From positions 1 through 50,741 of the forward strand of contig DATNQN010000074.1 of NCBI GenBank assembly GCA_036703985.1: a DNA stretch of 50,741 bases. The letters run 5' to 3'. This document shows positions 35,463-44,582 of the stretch, in pieces (position 1 is the first letter of the stretch; every line of letters begins with the position of its first letter). A program made the translations under genes and the position numbers. The notes beneath the pieces are model-generated. The model had not been told where the DNA came from. It searched no databases and saw only the letters and a program-made list of their open reading frames with translations. Source of the stretch: Leptolyngbyaceae cyanobacterium (GTDB taxonomy: Bacteria; Cyanobacteriota; Cyanobacteriia; Cyanobacteriales; Aerosakkonemataceae).

Positions 35463-38027
35463 GTGACTAAAAATATTTTATTTACTCTGCTTTCTATATT
35501 TTCAACAACCGCCAAATGGCGGATCGTTAGACCGATCGGCCAAATAATTCCTTTTTTGTGGCAACAACCCGTGGTCGCTAGCAGCTTATTGATTACAACT
35601 TTGCTGCTGGGAGTGAGACAAATGGAATTTTTGCAACCTCTCGAACTGGCGGAATTCGATCGCATGACCCAGTTAAAGCCCGATTCGGGTATAGATCCGC
35701 GCCTTTTAATTGTTGAAATTACGGAAAAAGATATCCAAGCCCAGAAGCGATGGCCGATCTCCGATTTAACCATTGCTACTCTGATTGCCAAGTTGCAATC
35801 TTTCCAGCCTAAAGCGATCGGTTTAGATATTCATCGAGATTTACCTCAACCACCAGGTCGGCAAGAACTACTTAAGCAACTACAAGCTGCCAATGTGATT
35901 GTCATTACCAAGTTAACGGATCTTGATAAAAGCGATATTCCACCGCCACCAGGAGTTCCCAAGGAAAGAATCGGTTTTAACGATTTCATCCTCGATTTAG
36001 ATGGAGTAATCCGCCGTAATTTAATGTATGCCGAAGTAGATAAAAAACCACTTTACTCTTTTTCTTTACAAGTTAGCCTGAACTATCTAAAAGACAGAAA
36101 TAACACCTTAAAAATCAAACGAAATTATCTCCAAATAAATAATGCTAAATTTTTATCTTTAACAAGTAACTCTGGTGGATATCAAAATATAGATTCTCAA
36201 GGATATCAAATCTTACTTAAATATCGCAGTAGAAATATCGCCAACCAAGTTACGCTAACCGAAGTATTGCAAGGGAAAATCAACCCGGACTGGGTAAAAG
36301 ACAAAGTAGTATTAATCGGTACGACCGCACCCAGTCAAAAGGATATATTTTTTACTCCCTACAATGCAACCGATCGGGAAAAAGCCATGATGCCTGGGGT
36401 GACAGTCCATGCTCAAATGGTTAGTCAAATTCTCAGTAAAGTACTAGACGATCGTTCTCAGTTTTGGTTTTGGCCTCAATGGGGAGAATATTTATGGATC
36501 TGGAGTTGGTCGTTAGTAGGGGCAATTTTAGTTTGGCGTTTTCGCCATCCTTTAGCTTTAGGATTAGCTGGCAGCACGGCAGTAACGGGACTGTTTGCCA
36601 TTTGTTTTACTTGCTTTATCCAATCAGGATGGATACCTTTTGTAGTCCCCGTATTAGCAATGCTAGGAACTGGCGTCACGATGGTTGTTTATAAACTATT
36701 TCACGACGCTTTTTATGATAATTTAACAAATTTACCAAACAGAAAATTATTTTTAAAGCGTTTAACGGAATTCATCAATAATAGCAAATTAAACGAAAAT
36801 TTATTATTAGCAGTCATATTTCTCGACCTCGATCGTTTCAAAATTATTAATGAAAGCTTCGGCCATCATTTGGGAGATTTGCTGTTACTCTCCGTAACGA
36901 AAAGACTAAAGGAGAACGTGCAAAAACAAAATACAGTGGCGCGAATTGGCGGAGACGAATTTGCGATTTTATTGACAAATATTAAAGATATTAATCAAGT
37001 CACTTCTTTTACTGATGAACTACAAACAAAACTGGCGTTACCATTTAATATCAAAGGTCAAGAAATCTTTACATCTGCTAGTTTTGGGATAGCTTTTAAT
37101 CAAGCTGGTCATGATTATCAACCAACAGAACTACTACGAGATGCCCACACCGCGATGTATCGCGCTAAAGCATTAGGAAAAGGACGCTATGAAGTTTTTT
37201 CTACAGGTATGCGTACTCAAGTAGTAAATCGCTTGCAATTAGAAACTGACCTGCGTCGGGCGATTAATTCCTTAATGGAAGGAACTACCCAAGAATTTTC
37301 CGTGTACTATCAACCTATTGTTTGTCTGACTACAGGTAAGATAGCAGGTTTTGAAGCATTAATGCGTTGGCAAAATTCTCAAGGTAAATTCATTTCGCCA
37401 GCGGAATTTATTCCAGTAGCAGAGGAAACGGGCTCGATCGTACAATTGGGTGAATGGATATTGAGAGAGTCTTGTCGCCAGTTGCAAATATGGCAAGAAA
37501 AATTTCAGATGCAACCACCTTTGATGTTAAGCGTTAATCTTTCTAGTCAACAATTTTCTCAACCAAATTTAACTGACAAAATAGAACAGATACTCAAAGA
37601 AACCCAACTGAATGGCCATAATTTAAAACTAGAAATTACGGAAAGCATGGCGATGAACGATGTAGAATCAACCATCGCTAAAATTTTAGTTTTAAAAACC
37701 TTAAATCTTCGATTTAGTATTGACGATTTTGGTACTGGTTATTCATCTTTAAGTTATTTACACCGCTTTCCCGTAGATACGTTAAAAGTCGATCGTTCTT
37801 TTGTCAGTCGGATGGGGGAAACGGCTGAAGATGCCGCAATCGTACAAACTATTGTCATGCTTAGCCATAACTTAGGGATGGATGTAGTTGCCGAAGGTGT
37901 GGAAACAGAAGCGCAAATGGAAAAATTGCGATCGCTAAAATGCGAATACGGACAAGGTTACTTCTTTTCAAAACCATTAAATCAGGAAGCCGCAACTTCT
38001 TTGCTAGCTTCCCAACCTAAATGGTAA
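35463..38027 (+). CDS. CHASE2-GGDEF-EAL membrane c-di-GMP enzyme
   Basis: An 854-residue membrane protein. TM1 (about residues 30-50) precedes an extracytoplasmic CHASE2 domain (about 60-320), three TM helices (about 335-415), GGDEF (about 426-585) and EAL (about 600-850). GGDEF is intact at 496-500, but the inhibitory-site position reads QKQN, not RxxD, so it lacks the usual product-inhibition site. EAL at 631-633, LKLEITES and DDFGTGYSSL are intact, so hydrolysis is possible. The start is a GTG at 35463; there is no nearby in-frame ATG. It shares the CHASE2 sensor type with the adenylate cyclase at 11232-13469, so related outside signals may feed cAMP and c-di-GMP. Confidence 0.93.
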   Translation: MTKNILFTLLSIFSTTAKWRIVRPIGQIIPFLWQQPVVASSLLITTLLLGVRQMEFLQPLELAEFDRMTQLKPDSGIDPRLLIVEITEKDIQAQKRWPISDLTIATLIAKLQSFQPKAIGLDIHRDLPQPPGRQELLKQLQAANVIVITKLTDLDKSDIPPPPGVPKERIGFNDFILDLDGVIRRNLMYAEVDKKPLYSFSLQVSLNYLKDRNNTLKIKRNYLQINNAKFLSLTSNSGGYQNIDSQGYQILLKYRSRNIANQVTLTEVLQGKINPDWVKDKVVLIGTTAPSQKDIFFTPYNATDREKAMMPGVTVHAQMVSQILSKVLDDRSQFWFWPQWGEYLWIWSWSLVGAILVWRFRHPLALGLAGSTAVTGLFAICFTCFIQSGWIPFVVPVLAMLGTGVTMVVYKLFHDAFYDNLTNLPNRKLFLKRLTEFINNSKLNENLLLAVIFLDLDRFKIINESFGHHLGDLLLLSVTKRLKENVQKQNTVARIGGDEFAILLTNIKDINQVTSFTDELQTKLALPFNIKGQEIFTSASFGIAFNQAGHDYQPTELLRDAHTAMYRAKALGKGRYEVFSTGMRTQVVNRLQLETDLRRAINSLMEGTTQEFSVYYQPIVCLTTGKIAGFEALMRWQNSQGKFISPAEFIPVAEETGSIVQLGEWILRESCRQLQIWQEKFQMQPPLMLSVNLSSQQFSQPNLTDKIEQILKETQLNGHNLKLEITESMAMNDVESTIAKILVLKTLNLRFSIDDFGTGYSSLSYLHRFPVDTLKVDRSFVSRMGETAEDAAIVQTIVMLSHNLGMDVVAEGVETEAQMEKLRSLKCEYGQGYFFSKPLNQEAATSLLASQPKW

Positions 38028-38043
38028 ACTACAACTTACCAAA

Positions 38044-38286
38044 TTAGTGATTCTTGGGTCGCCTTCCTGGATAATAAATTATTTGCATCCCGTTCGATGA
38101 TAATTGGGCGTGAATCTTCCCTTCTTTCATCAGAATTTTCAAATAACGTTGCACCATTGACATGGGACGATTGACATTTTTACAAATGTCTCGTAGAATA
38201 ACCCCTTCTCCTTCACCTTCAATAAATGCTAATATTTTTTCTTTGGAAGTTGGCCCAGGTGTGGGGTGAATAATGATAATTGCCAT
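38044..38286 (-). CDS. Small winged-helix DNA-binding-like protein
   Basis: An 80-residue protein with a helix-turn-helix: SKEKILAFIEG (helix 1), VILRDICKNVN (helix 2), SMVQRYLKILMKEGKI (recognition helix) and a short wing (QLSSNGMQIIYYPG). The tail is basic (GRRPKNH). The fold resembles MarR/ArsR-like or IclR N-terminal wHTH domains but is too short for an effector domain. The target is unknown. Its stop lies 16 bases from that of the CHASE2-GGDEF-EAL gene, tail to tail, so it is not in that operon. It lies downstream of the HAD gene on the same strand. Confidence 0.75.
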   Translation of the reverse strand: MAIIIIHPTPGPTSKEKILAFIEGEGEGVILRDICKNVNRPMSMVQRYLKILMKEGKIHAQLSSNGMQIIYYPGRRPKNH

Positions 38287-38370
38287 TCCGAATAATAATA
38301 GAGTGAGAATAGTTATTATTACCTAAGATGGCTCTCGCTTACCGGAAAGAAGCAATCAAATTTTCATTCA

Positions 38371-39165
38371 TTATCGATCGTGAATACTGACCTCCGAGTT
38401 ATTTTTTAATAAAAATTGCGCTAATTCGTTAAATCCTTCCCCTTCTTCTAGAGAAGTAATGTAAGTTGGCAAATGCTTCAATTGGTCAGTGTAGTGTAAA
38501 ATATTAGCCACTCCCACAGATAAAGGAAAAATAACGCGATCGAACAAAGACTCATCATTAGGACTATCTCCTACTGTAATAATTTCATCTCTATTCAGTT
38601 CGCTAAAATGATTTTTTAATACTTGTAACAAACTAATTGCTTTAGTTTGATTTTGAGGTTTAATATGACATTGTACGGTACTGTAAGTAAAGCCCCATCC
38701 TTCTTCTACGCAAAGAGTTCCTAGTTGTTGAAGTTCGAGAGAATTCAATCCTTGCACGTCAAACGTCCAATCAGTCAGACGAAAACAATTATCCGTTGAT
38801 TCTCGGATTTGCGGAAATTCCCTTTTCAATTTCGCAAACATTTTCCCTAATTGCTGACGATGAACTATCAAATCGGGAATAGATGTTAAAAGTTCTGGTT
38901 GTTCGCGATCTCTACTAAAATAGACTCCTCCATTTTCTGCGATCGCACCCATCACTGGCAAATAACTTTTCAATCCTTGCACCCATCCTGCCGAACGACC
39001 AGTTACTATTAACACAGCAATATTGGCAGCAGATAATTCTTCCAAAGCTTTCAATAAAACAGAAGTAAATTTGCCATATCGGGTCAGAGTACCGTCCATA
39101 TCCGAAGCAACCAGACTGATAGTTTTTTCTGCCAAAGCAGTTTGTGAAGAAAGCAGAGTAAGCAT
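38371..39165 (-). CDS. HAD-superfamily hydrolase, type IIB (sugar-phosphatase-like)
   Basis: A 264-residue HAD phosphatase from the start at 39165. Motif I is ASDMDGTLT, motif II IVTGRSAGW, a lysine lies in QTKAISLL and motif IV is VGDSPNDESLF. The IIB cap resembles those of sucrose-phosphate and mannosyl-3-phosphoglycerate phosphatases, but the substrate cannot be fixed. A start further upstream (39321) is rejected because it would overlap the transporter gene and translate through a non-coding palindromic repeat. It probably shares a transcript with the upstream transporter. Confidence 0.88.
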   Translation of the reverse strand: MLTLLSSQTALAEKTISLVASDMDGTLTRYGKFTSVLLKALEELSAANIAVLIVTGRSAGWVQGLKSYLPVMGAIAENGGVYFSRDREQPELLTSIPDLIVHRQQLGKMFAKLKREFPQIRESTDNCFRLTDWTFDVQGLNSLELQQLGTLCVEEGWGFTYSTVQCHIKPQNQTKAISLLQVLKNHFSELNRDEIITVGDSPNDESLFDRVIFPLSVGVANILHYTDQLKHLPTYITSLEEGEGFNELAQFLLKNNSEVSIHDR

Positions 39166-39187
39166 AGATTGATTTTCAGTAAGGGAT

Positions 39188-39220
39188 AGAAACCCGGTTT
39201 CTCCAAGAAACCGGGTTTCT
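39188..39220. repeat. Small palindromic repeat
   Basis: Two perfectly complementary 15-base arms (AGAAACCCGGTTTCT and its complement) flank a CCA spacer between the HAD and transporter genes. From memory this sequence is a highly repeated dispersed palindrome in Oscillatoriales and related cyanobacteria. As RNA it would form a very stable hairpin on either strand. Confidence 0.85.
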
Positions 39221-39248
39221 AAAGCGCTATAACTTTTATTTAGTATAT

Positions 39249-40436
39249 TCAATAAAGCCAAAAATAAGCAATAATCAACGTAATTATTGTTAATGGTAAC
39301 CCAAAACGTAAATGTTCCCAAAAACTCAATTGATGACCTTCTTTGGCAACTGCCTCAGCAACAATTAAATTAGCTACCGAACCCAATAAAGTTAGATTAC
39401 CTGCTAACGTAGAAGCGGCTGCTAATAACAACCAAGTTTGGCGATCGGGATCGGGTATTAAATTGTGAAGTAACAACACTGCTGGCACGTTAGAAACTAA
39501 ATTTGACAAGATTGCCGTTACTCCTAAAATATTGATGGGGTGGTTAACCCAACTAGAAAACCAACTTAAATCACTTACTTTCTGCACCCCTTCCGTTAAA
39601 ATAAATAGCCCGGAAAACATTAACAACAAATCCCAATCTACCTTTTTCAAAATGCGGTTTGGCTTGATTCTTCTGGTAACCAACAAAAGTCCGGCAGCAA
39701 TTAAAGTTGCCTCAGCCATCGGTATACCAACTAAAAAAGCTATTAATAGCCCGATGGTGATGCAAATACTTTTAGTTAGTAGCGGTTGAAATATTCGGTA
39801 ACGTAAATGAGGAAGTTTTAAACTGGAATCGAGCGATCGCACTTCCGGATATAACCACCACAACAAGCCAATTTGAATTACTAAAGTTATGAATGCCAGA
39901 GGTGTCAGTGCTTTGGCAAAATCTAAATAACCGATATTAGAAAAAGAACCAATTAAAATATTTTGAGGATTGCCACCGATCGTTGCGACAGAACCCAAAT
40001 TAGTTGCCCCCGCCAATGCTAACAAATAGGGAATCGGGTTGATACTGAGAGATTCAGTTAAACCCACGACTAACGGAGTCATAATTAGGGCGATCGTATC
40101 ATTGAGAAATAGTGCAGAAAGAATACCGCTACCAAAAGTTAACGCAACCAGCAAACCAAAAGGACTCCGGATCGATCGCATAATGTAATCTAATGCCAAT
40201 TGGAAAAAACCAGACACCGCAAGATTGGCACTAATTACCATCATTCCGAATAAAAATACCAAAGTTTTATAATCAATTGCCGTCCATGCCGACTTGAGAT
40301 CCAGTACGCCCAATGCCATCAGCAAAGCAGCACCAACCAAAGCAATGGTAGTGCGGTTCATTCGCAAACCAGGTAAGTAACCCAGCCCCAGTCCAATGTA
40401 AGTTAATCCGATAATAATGTATTGAATAATAATCAT
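39249..40436 (-). CDS. ArsB/NhaD-type anion or sodium transporter
   Basis: A 395-residue polytopic membrane protein of the ion transporter superfamily that includes ArsB, NhaD and YbiR, with about 10-11 TM segments. Diagnostic stretches are LFLNDTIALIMTPLVVGL, GSVATIGGNPQNILIGS and the second half-repeat SNLVSNVPAVLLLH, followed by LAGNLTLLGSVANLIVAE. The start at 40436 (MIIIQYIIIGL) puts a TM helix at the N-terminus. An upstream ATG at 40493 would translate a repeated G/C-rich element and is rejected. The substrate (arsenite, Na+/H+, sulfate or other) cannot be told. The HAD gene follows by about 84 bases. Confidence 0.88.
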   Translation of the reverse strand: MIIIQYIIIGLTYIGLGLGYLPGLRMNRTTIALVGAALLMALGVLDLKSAWTAIDYKTLVFLFGMMVISANLAVSGFFQLALDYIMRSIRSPFGLLVALTFGSGILSALFLNDTIALIMTPLVVGLTESLSINPIPYLLALAGATNLGSVATIGGNPQNILIGSFSNIGYLDFAKALTPLAFITLVIQIGLLWWLYPEVRSLDSSLKLPHLRYRIFQPLLTKSICITIGLLIAFLVGIPMAEATLIAAGLLLVTRRIKPNRILKKVDWDLLLMFSGLFILTEGVQKVSDLSWFSSWVNHPINILGVTAILSNLVSNVPAVLLLHNLIPDPDRQTWLLLAAASTLAGNLTLLGSVANLIVAEAVAKEGHQLSFWEHLRFGLPLTIITLIIAYFWLY

Positions 40437-40490
40437 ATTTTTGACATCCCTCCCCTTGATAAGGGCAGGGCTAGGGTGGGGTTCATTACT
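40437..40490. repeat. Dispersed-repeat-like G/C-rich element
   Basis: Read on the minus strand, this begins ACCCCACCCTAGCCCTGCCC and continues with a short CCTTATCAAGGGGAGGG hairpin-like segment. Such sequences recur between genes in many cyanobacteria (from memory). It lies immediately upstream of the transporter start and inflates its longest frame. Confidence 0.5.
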
Positions 40491-40629
40491 CAAATAGGAC
40501 GGCTATATTGCACAATATTAGAAAATAACTTGGCTTTATTTCGTTAAAAACCACTTTTTCGCTCATTTTCAGAACTTCAGGGTAACTCAAGGTAAATATC
40601 TTCGTTTTTGCAACGACCCAAAACCTGTG

Positions 40630-43600
40630 ATGGCAAACCTTAGAATATACCAATTAAATCGATCTTTGTTCCATTTTTCCACTAGTACCGCATTGGGTCT
40701 ATTTGCTTGCATTGCCTCTGCCGAAGCGCAAATTGTTCCAGATGGTACGTTAGGCAACGAAAACTCGCGAGTTGTGCCAAATTTGGAAATTAATGGCGTA
40801 AATAGTGACAGAATTGACGGCGGTGCGATTCGCGGAGCGAATATATTCCACAGTTTTCAGGAATTCAATATTAACCAGGGACGAGGAGCATATTTTACTA
40901 ATCCTGAAGGAATTATCCATATTTTCAGTCGAGTTACAGGTAGTCAACCTTCCAACATTTTGGGTAGGTTGGGAGTCTTGGGCAATGCCAACCTATTTTT
41001 GATTAACCCCAACGGGATCGTATTTGGGCCAAATGCCAGATTAGACTTAAGAGGTTCCTTTTTAGCCAGCAGTGCTGATCGAATTGCGTTTGATGGATTT
41101 GAATTTAGCGCCACCAATCCCCAAGCGCCACCCATATTAACAGTGAATGTTCCGATCGGTTTGGGATTTGGCGAAAATCCCGGTCGCATTACCGTGCAAG
41201 GAACCGGGCATAACTTGCAGGTTAAGTCAGAAGAAGTTGAGTTAAATCCCAGCCCATTTCCACTGGAAATAGATGTAATTGACTTTAGCGATCGCCCAAC
41301 TGGATTGCAAGTCGATCCCCGTCAAACCTTAGCATTAGTGGGGGGTGAAGTAATTCTCGACGGGGGAAATCTCACCGCTTTTAGTGGAAGAATCGAACTA
41401 GGCAGCGTGGGAAGTTCCGGTTTAGTCAACCTCACGACAAACGAATCAGGTTGGACGCTAGATTATTCAGGGATCGACAATTTTCAAGATATTCGCTTCA
41501 TCCAAGCTGCTTCTGCCACTACTCGCGGTGATGGAAATGGTGCAATCCAAGTACGAGGCAGACGTATCAGCATCGCAGACGGTTCTGTAATCGATCTTAG
41601 TAATCTGGGAAGTCAACCGGGTAGAAACTTAACGGTAAAGGGAAGTGAAGCAGTTGAGCTTGTCGGTATTACCCCTACAGGAGAAATATCTAGCGGGATC
41701 TACAGTCAAGTTTTGCCAAAAGCAACAGGTAACGGCGGTGACATCACGATCGAAACACCGCAATTTTTGGTGACAGGTGGTGCGGGGATCGATACCCTTA
41801 CACTTGGGCTGGGGAACGGCGGAAACTTAACCATTCTGACCAGTGAAGCACTGGAAGTGTCTGGAGTTGCCCCCCTTGAGGATGAAGTCACAGCCAGTTT
41901 TTTGAATGCAGGCGTTCAGCTAGGTGGAAAGGGCAAGGGGGGTGACATCACCATTGAAACAAATCGCTTACTCGTCGCTGGCGGTGCAACGCTTAGTAAT
42001 GGCACGGCTGGAGATGGAAAGGCTGGAAATATTACCGTACAAGCCAGGGAATTCGTGCAAATATCCGGGACTGACCCCAAGCAAAGAGTTAACAGCGACT
42101 TATCAAACACTATTTTTGGATTGGCAACCGGGGCTGGGGGAAACATTACCATTGAAACGGGACGCTTGTTGGTAACCGAAGGTGGAGTTGTCAGTATCGA
42201 TACAATTGGGCCTGGAAATGGCGGTAACTTAACGATTCGGGCGAAAGAAGCGGTGGAAATATCCGGTAGTTCCAGCAAAGGAAATCCCAGTAGATTGCTC
42301 GGCACCAGTCGATCGTTTTTCAGAGATTTATTCGACAGAGGTGTGACCGGCAACAACGCGGGTAATATTACGATCGAAACTCCTCGCTTACTGATTACCG
42401 ACGGTGCCGAGATTAATACTCGCACGCTGGCGCAAGGTAATGCGGGTAACATCACCATCCGGGCTACAGAATTGGTCGAAATATCAGGTGTCAGAAGAGG
42501 CAACGATGCCAGTGGCTTATTTACTTCTGTAGACGATGAAGACGCCACGGGCAATGGGGGTAATATTGCGATCGAAACTCCTCGCTTGCTAGTCACTAAA
42601 GGTGGTGAAATTAATACCAGTACAGATGGTAAGGGAAATGCAGGCAACATCACCATCCGGACTACCGAGTTATTTGAACTATCCGATCGACCTCCTGATG
42701 GTGGCTTTCCCAGCAGCTTGGTGACTAGCACTAATGGAGAAGGCAGTGCTGGTGACATCACCGTTGAAGCGGGTCGCCTACTAATGAAGGGTGCTGCGAG
42801 GATTTTTACTGACACGAGGGGGTCGGGAAATGCAGGCAGTATAACTATCAAGGCTACTGATACCGTAGAAGTTTCTGGTTATTCCCCCGATTATGGCCCC
42901 ACTTGGATATCGACTTCTGTTGAAGATGACGAAGCTACGGGCAGAGGGGGGGATATTACGATCGCAACCCCTCGTTTCTTAGTGACCAATGGTGCGAGAG
43001 TGGAAACCGGTACTGATGGAATCGGGGATGCAGGCAACTTAATCGTGCGGGCGAGCGAACTAGTGGAAGTGTCCGGTGCTTATATTGAAGAACGGGAAGC
43101 CACCCGCCGCCAAGAAGCTACTAAGAAAGATCGCATCAGTTACTTATCCACTCAGACAGAGGGAGAAGGGAAAGGAGGAAATTTAACTATTGAAACTCCT
43201 CGATTATTAGTGACTGGTGGTGGAAGTATCAGCACGAGTGCATATTTTTTGGGAGATGGCGGTAACTTAATCGTTCGTGCTAGCGATTTAGTTGAAATAT
43301 CTGGTACTTCAACCGCCGAGGGGAAATTGAGCAGCTTATTTGCTTCTGCTTTTTATTCTGTCGGCAATGGCGGTAACGTCATCATCGAAACTCCTCGCTT
43401 GCGGGTGACAGATGGTGGCCAAATCAATACCGGTACGCTTGGTTTTGGGAATGCAGGTAACTTAACTGTTTTAGCTACTGATTTCGTTCAAGTATCGGGT
43501 ACTTCTACATTTGACGAAACACCGAGTAGGCTGTTGGCTTCTGTAAATGAAGAGGCGGTTGGTAAGGGAGGTAACGTAGTAGTAGAAACTCCTCGTTTGC

Positions 43601-44454
43601 AAGTTGAAAATGGTGGTTTAATCAGCGTCAGTGATGATGGGGGAAATTTAGGTGCAGGCAGTATTTTAGTTAACGCAAATACAATTAATTTGAACAATAA
43701 AGCATCTCTAAACGCCAATACCAAAGCGGGAGAACAAGGCAACATCACCCTCAACGCCACTGGTATTCAACTGCGCCAAAACAGCACGATTACTACTAAT
43801 GCTTTCGGAGATGCTACTGGCGGTAACATCACCATCAATACGGGTACTTTAGCCGCCCTGGAAAACAGCGATATTAGCGCCGATGCCGAACAAGCGGCTG
43901 GCGGACAAGTGAGAATCAACGCTCAAGCTATTTTTGGCGCACGTTCCCGCACGCGAGAAGAACTGCAAACTTTACTCGATTCCGATCTTCTCGATGCCAG
44001 ACAATTGCTTACCAGTGACATTACAGCAGTTTCCCAACAGGGTGGGCCACAACTGCAAGGTACGGTGGAAATCGAAACGCCTGATGTTGACCCCAGTTCC
44101 GGTTTAGTACAATTGCCAGAAAATGTAGTCGATGCCACTCGATTAGTTACCTCTACTTGTCGTCGTCCCAGTTCGGAACGAGGACAATTTACCGTTACCG
44201 GTAGGGGTGGACTACCACCTAATCCCTATGAAGTAATTGGGGATGAAGCTACTTGGATGGATTTAAGACCCATCTTAGTTTCTCAGCAGGGGAGAGTAGG
44301 TGAGGGAGCGAGTCGGAGAAGGGGAGAATTATCAATTCATCATTCTCCTATTGTGGAAGCTACTGGCTGGTCGATCGCATCCGATGGTCAAATAGTTTTG
44401 ACCGATCGCGTAGCTAATCCCATTCCTCCGACCCTGAAGACTCCTACTTGTTAA
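40630..44454 (+). CDS. Filamentous hemagglutinin-type exoprotein (TpsA), long form
   Basis: A 1274-residue secreted protein, paralogue of the one at 20469-23249. The signal peptide ends near SAEAQ (about residue 34). The TPS domain contains GGAIRGANIFHSFQEFNI and LFLINPNGIVFGPNARLDL. The beta-helix has about ten repeats of the type ITIETPRLLVTDGA joined by GNAGNITIRATELVEISG. The C-terminal module repeats TVEIETPDVD, VTGRGGLPPNP and GWSIASDGQIVLTD, with Cys in TSTC and at the very C-terminus. A low-complexity insert sits between the last two blocks, as in the shorter paralogue. GTG at 40627 directly precedes the ATG at 40630, so either could initiate. No TpsB pore gene is nearby. Confidence 0.92.
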   Translation: MANLRIYQLNRSLFHFSTSTALGLFACIASAEAQIVPDGTLGNENSRVVPNLEINGVNSDRIDGGAIRGANIFHSFQEFNINQGRGAYFTNPEGIIHIFSRVTGSQPSNILGRLGVLGNANLFLINPNGIVFGPNARLDLRGSFLASSADRIAFDGFEFSATNPQAPPILTVNVPIGLGFGENPGRITVQGTGHNLQVKSEEVELNPSPFPLEIDVIDFSDRPTGLQVDPRQTLALVGGEVILDGGNLTAFSGRIELGSVGSSGLVNLTTNESGWTLDYSGIDNFQDIRFIQAASATTRGDGNGAIQVRGRRISIADGSVIDLSNLGSQPGRNLTVKGSEAVELVGITPTGEISSGIYSQVLPKATGNGGDITIETPQFLVTGGAGIDTLTLGLGNGGNLTILTSEALEVSGVAPLEDEVTASFLNAGVQLGGKGKGGDITIETNRLLVAGGATLSNGTAGDGKAGNITVQAREFVQISGTDPKQRVNSDLSNTIFGLATGAGGNITIETGRLLVTEGGVVSIDTIGPGNGGNLTIRAKEAVEISGSSSKGNPSRLLGTSRSFFRDLFDRGVTGNNAGNITIETPRLLITDGAEINTRTLAQGNAGNITIRATELVEISGVRRGNDASGLFTSVDDEDATGNGGNIAIETPRLLVTKGGEINTSTDGKGNAGNITIRTTELFELSDRPPDGGFPSSLVTSTNGEGSAGDITVEAGRLLMKGAARIFTDTRGSGNAGSITIKATDTVEVSGYSPDYGPTWISTSVEDDEATGRGGDITIATPRFLVTNGARVETGTDGIGDAGNLIVRASELVEVSGAYIEEREATRRQEATKKDRISYLSTQTEGEGKGGNLTIETPRLLVTGGGSISTSAYFLGDGGNLIVRASDLVEISGTSTAEGKLSSLFASAFYSVGNGGNVIIETPRLRVTDGGQINTGTLGFGNAGNLTVLATDFVQVSGTSTFDETPSRLLASVNEEAVGKGGNVVVETPRLQVENGGLISVSDDGGNLGAGSILVNANTINLNNKASLNANTKAGEQGNITLNATGIQLRQNSTITTNAFGDATGGNITINTGTLAALENSDISADAEQAAGGQVRINAQAIFGARSRTREELQTLLDSDLLDARQLLTSDITAVSQQGGPQLQGTVEIETPDVDPSSGLVQLPENVVDATRLVTSTCRRPSSERGQFTVTGRGGLPPNPYEVIGDEATWMDLRPILVSQQGRVGEGASRRRGELSIHHSPIVEATGWSIASDGQIVLTDRVANPIPPTLKTPTC

Positions 44455-44485
44455 AAAGAAACATTTGTAGAGCCTTTGTACGGGC

Positions 44486-44544
44486 TCTCGCATTCGGGCG
44501 ACAATTTATGACTCAAACCCTATATTTTCTGTCCGAATGCGAGA
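44486..44544. terminator. Long inverted repeat between convergent genes
   Basis: TCTCGCATTCGG at 44486-44497 pairs perfectly with CCGAATGCGAGA at 44533-44544. A GGG/CCC extension beyond one mismatch lengthens the stem. The 35-base loop is large. It lies between the stops of the exoprotein gene (+) and the pseudokinase-GGDEF gene (-), so a bidirectional terminator is likely, though the large loop also suits a small mobile repeat. Confidence 0.55.
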
Positions 44545-44582
44545 ACCCCTACTCTTAACTTTACAATCTTTTCTGGAGAAGT

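Noticed and set aside
39166-39321. N-terminal extension of the HAD protein
   Set aside because: It would translate a palindromic dispersed repeat and overlap the transporter's 3' end. The HAD motif I context starts properly from the ATG at 39165.
41916-42851. 311-codon minus-strand frame opposite the long exoprotein
   Set aside because: It is Pro/Ser/Val-rich with the periodicity of the opposite strand. The Gly/Asn/Thr-rich beta-helix repeats rarely generate stops in antisense. It is a shadow, as are the similar frames at 21638-21949 and 22673-23086.
41700-43620. Regularly spaced repeats resembling a CRISPR array
   Set aside because: The units are about 200 bases, diverged, in frame and encode beta-helix turns. 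No short direct repeats with unique spacers and no cas genes are present.
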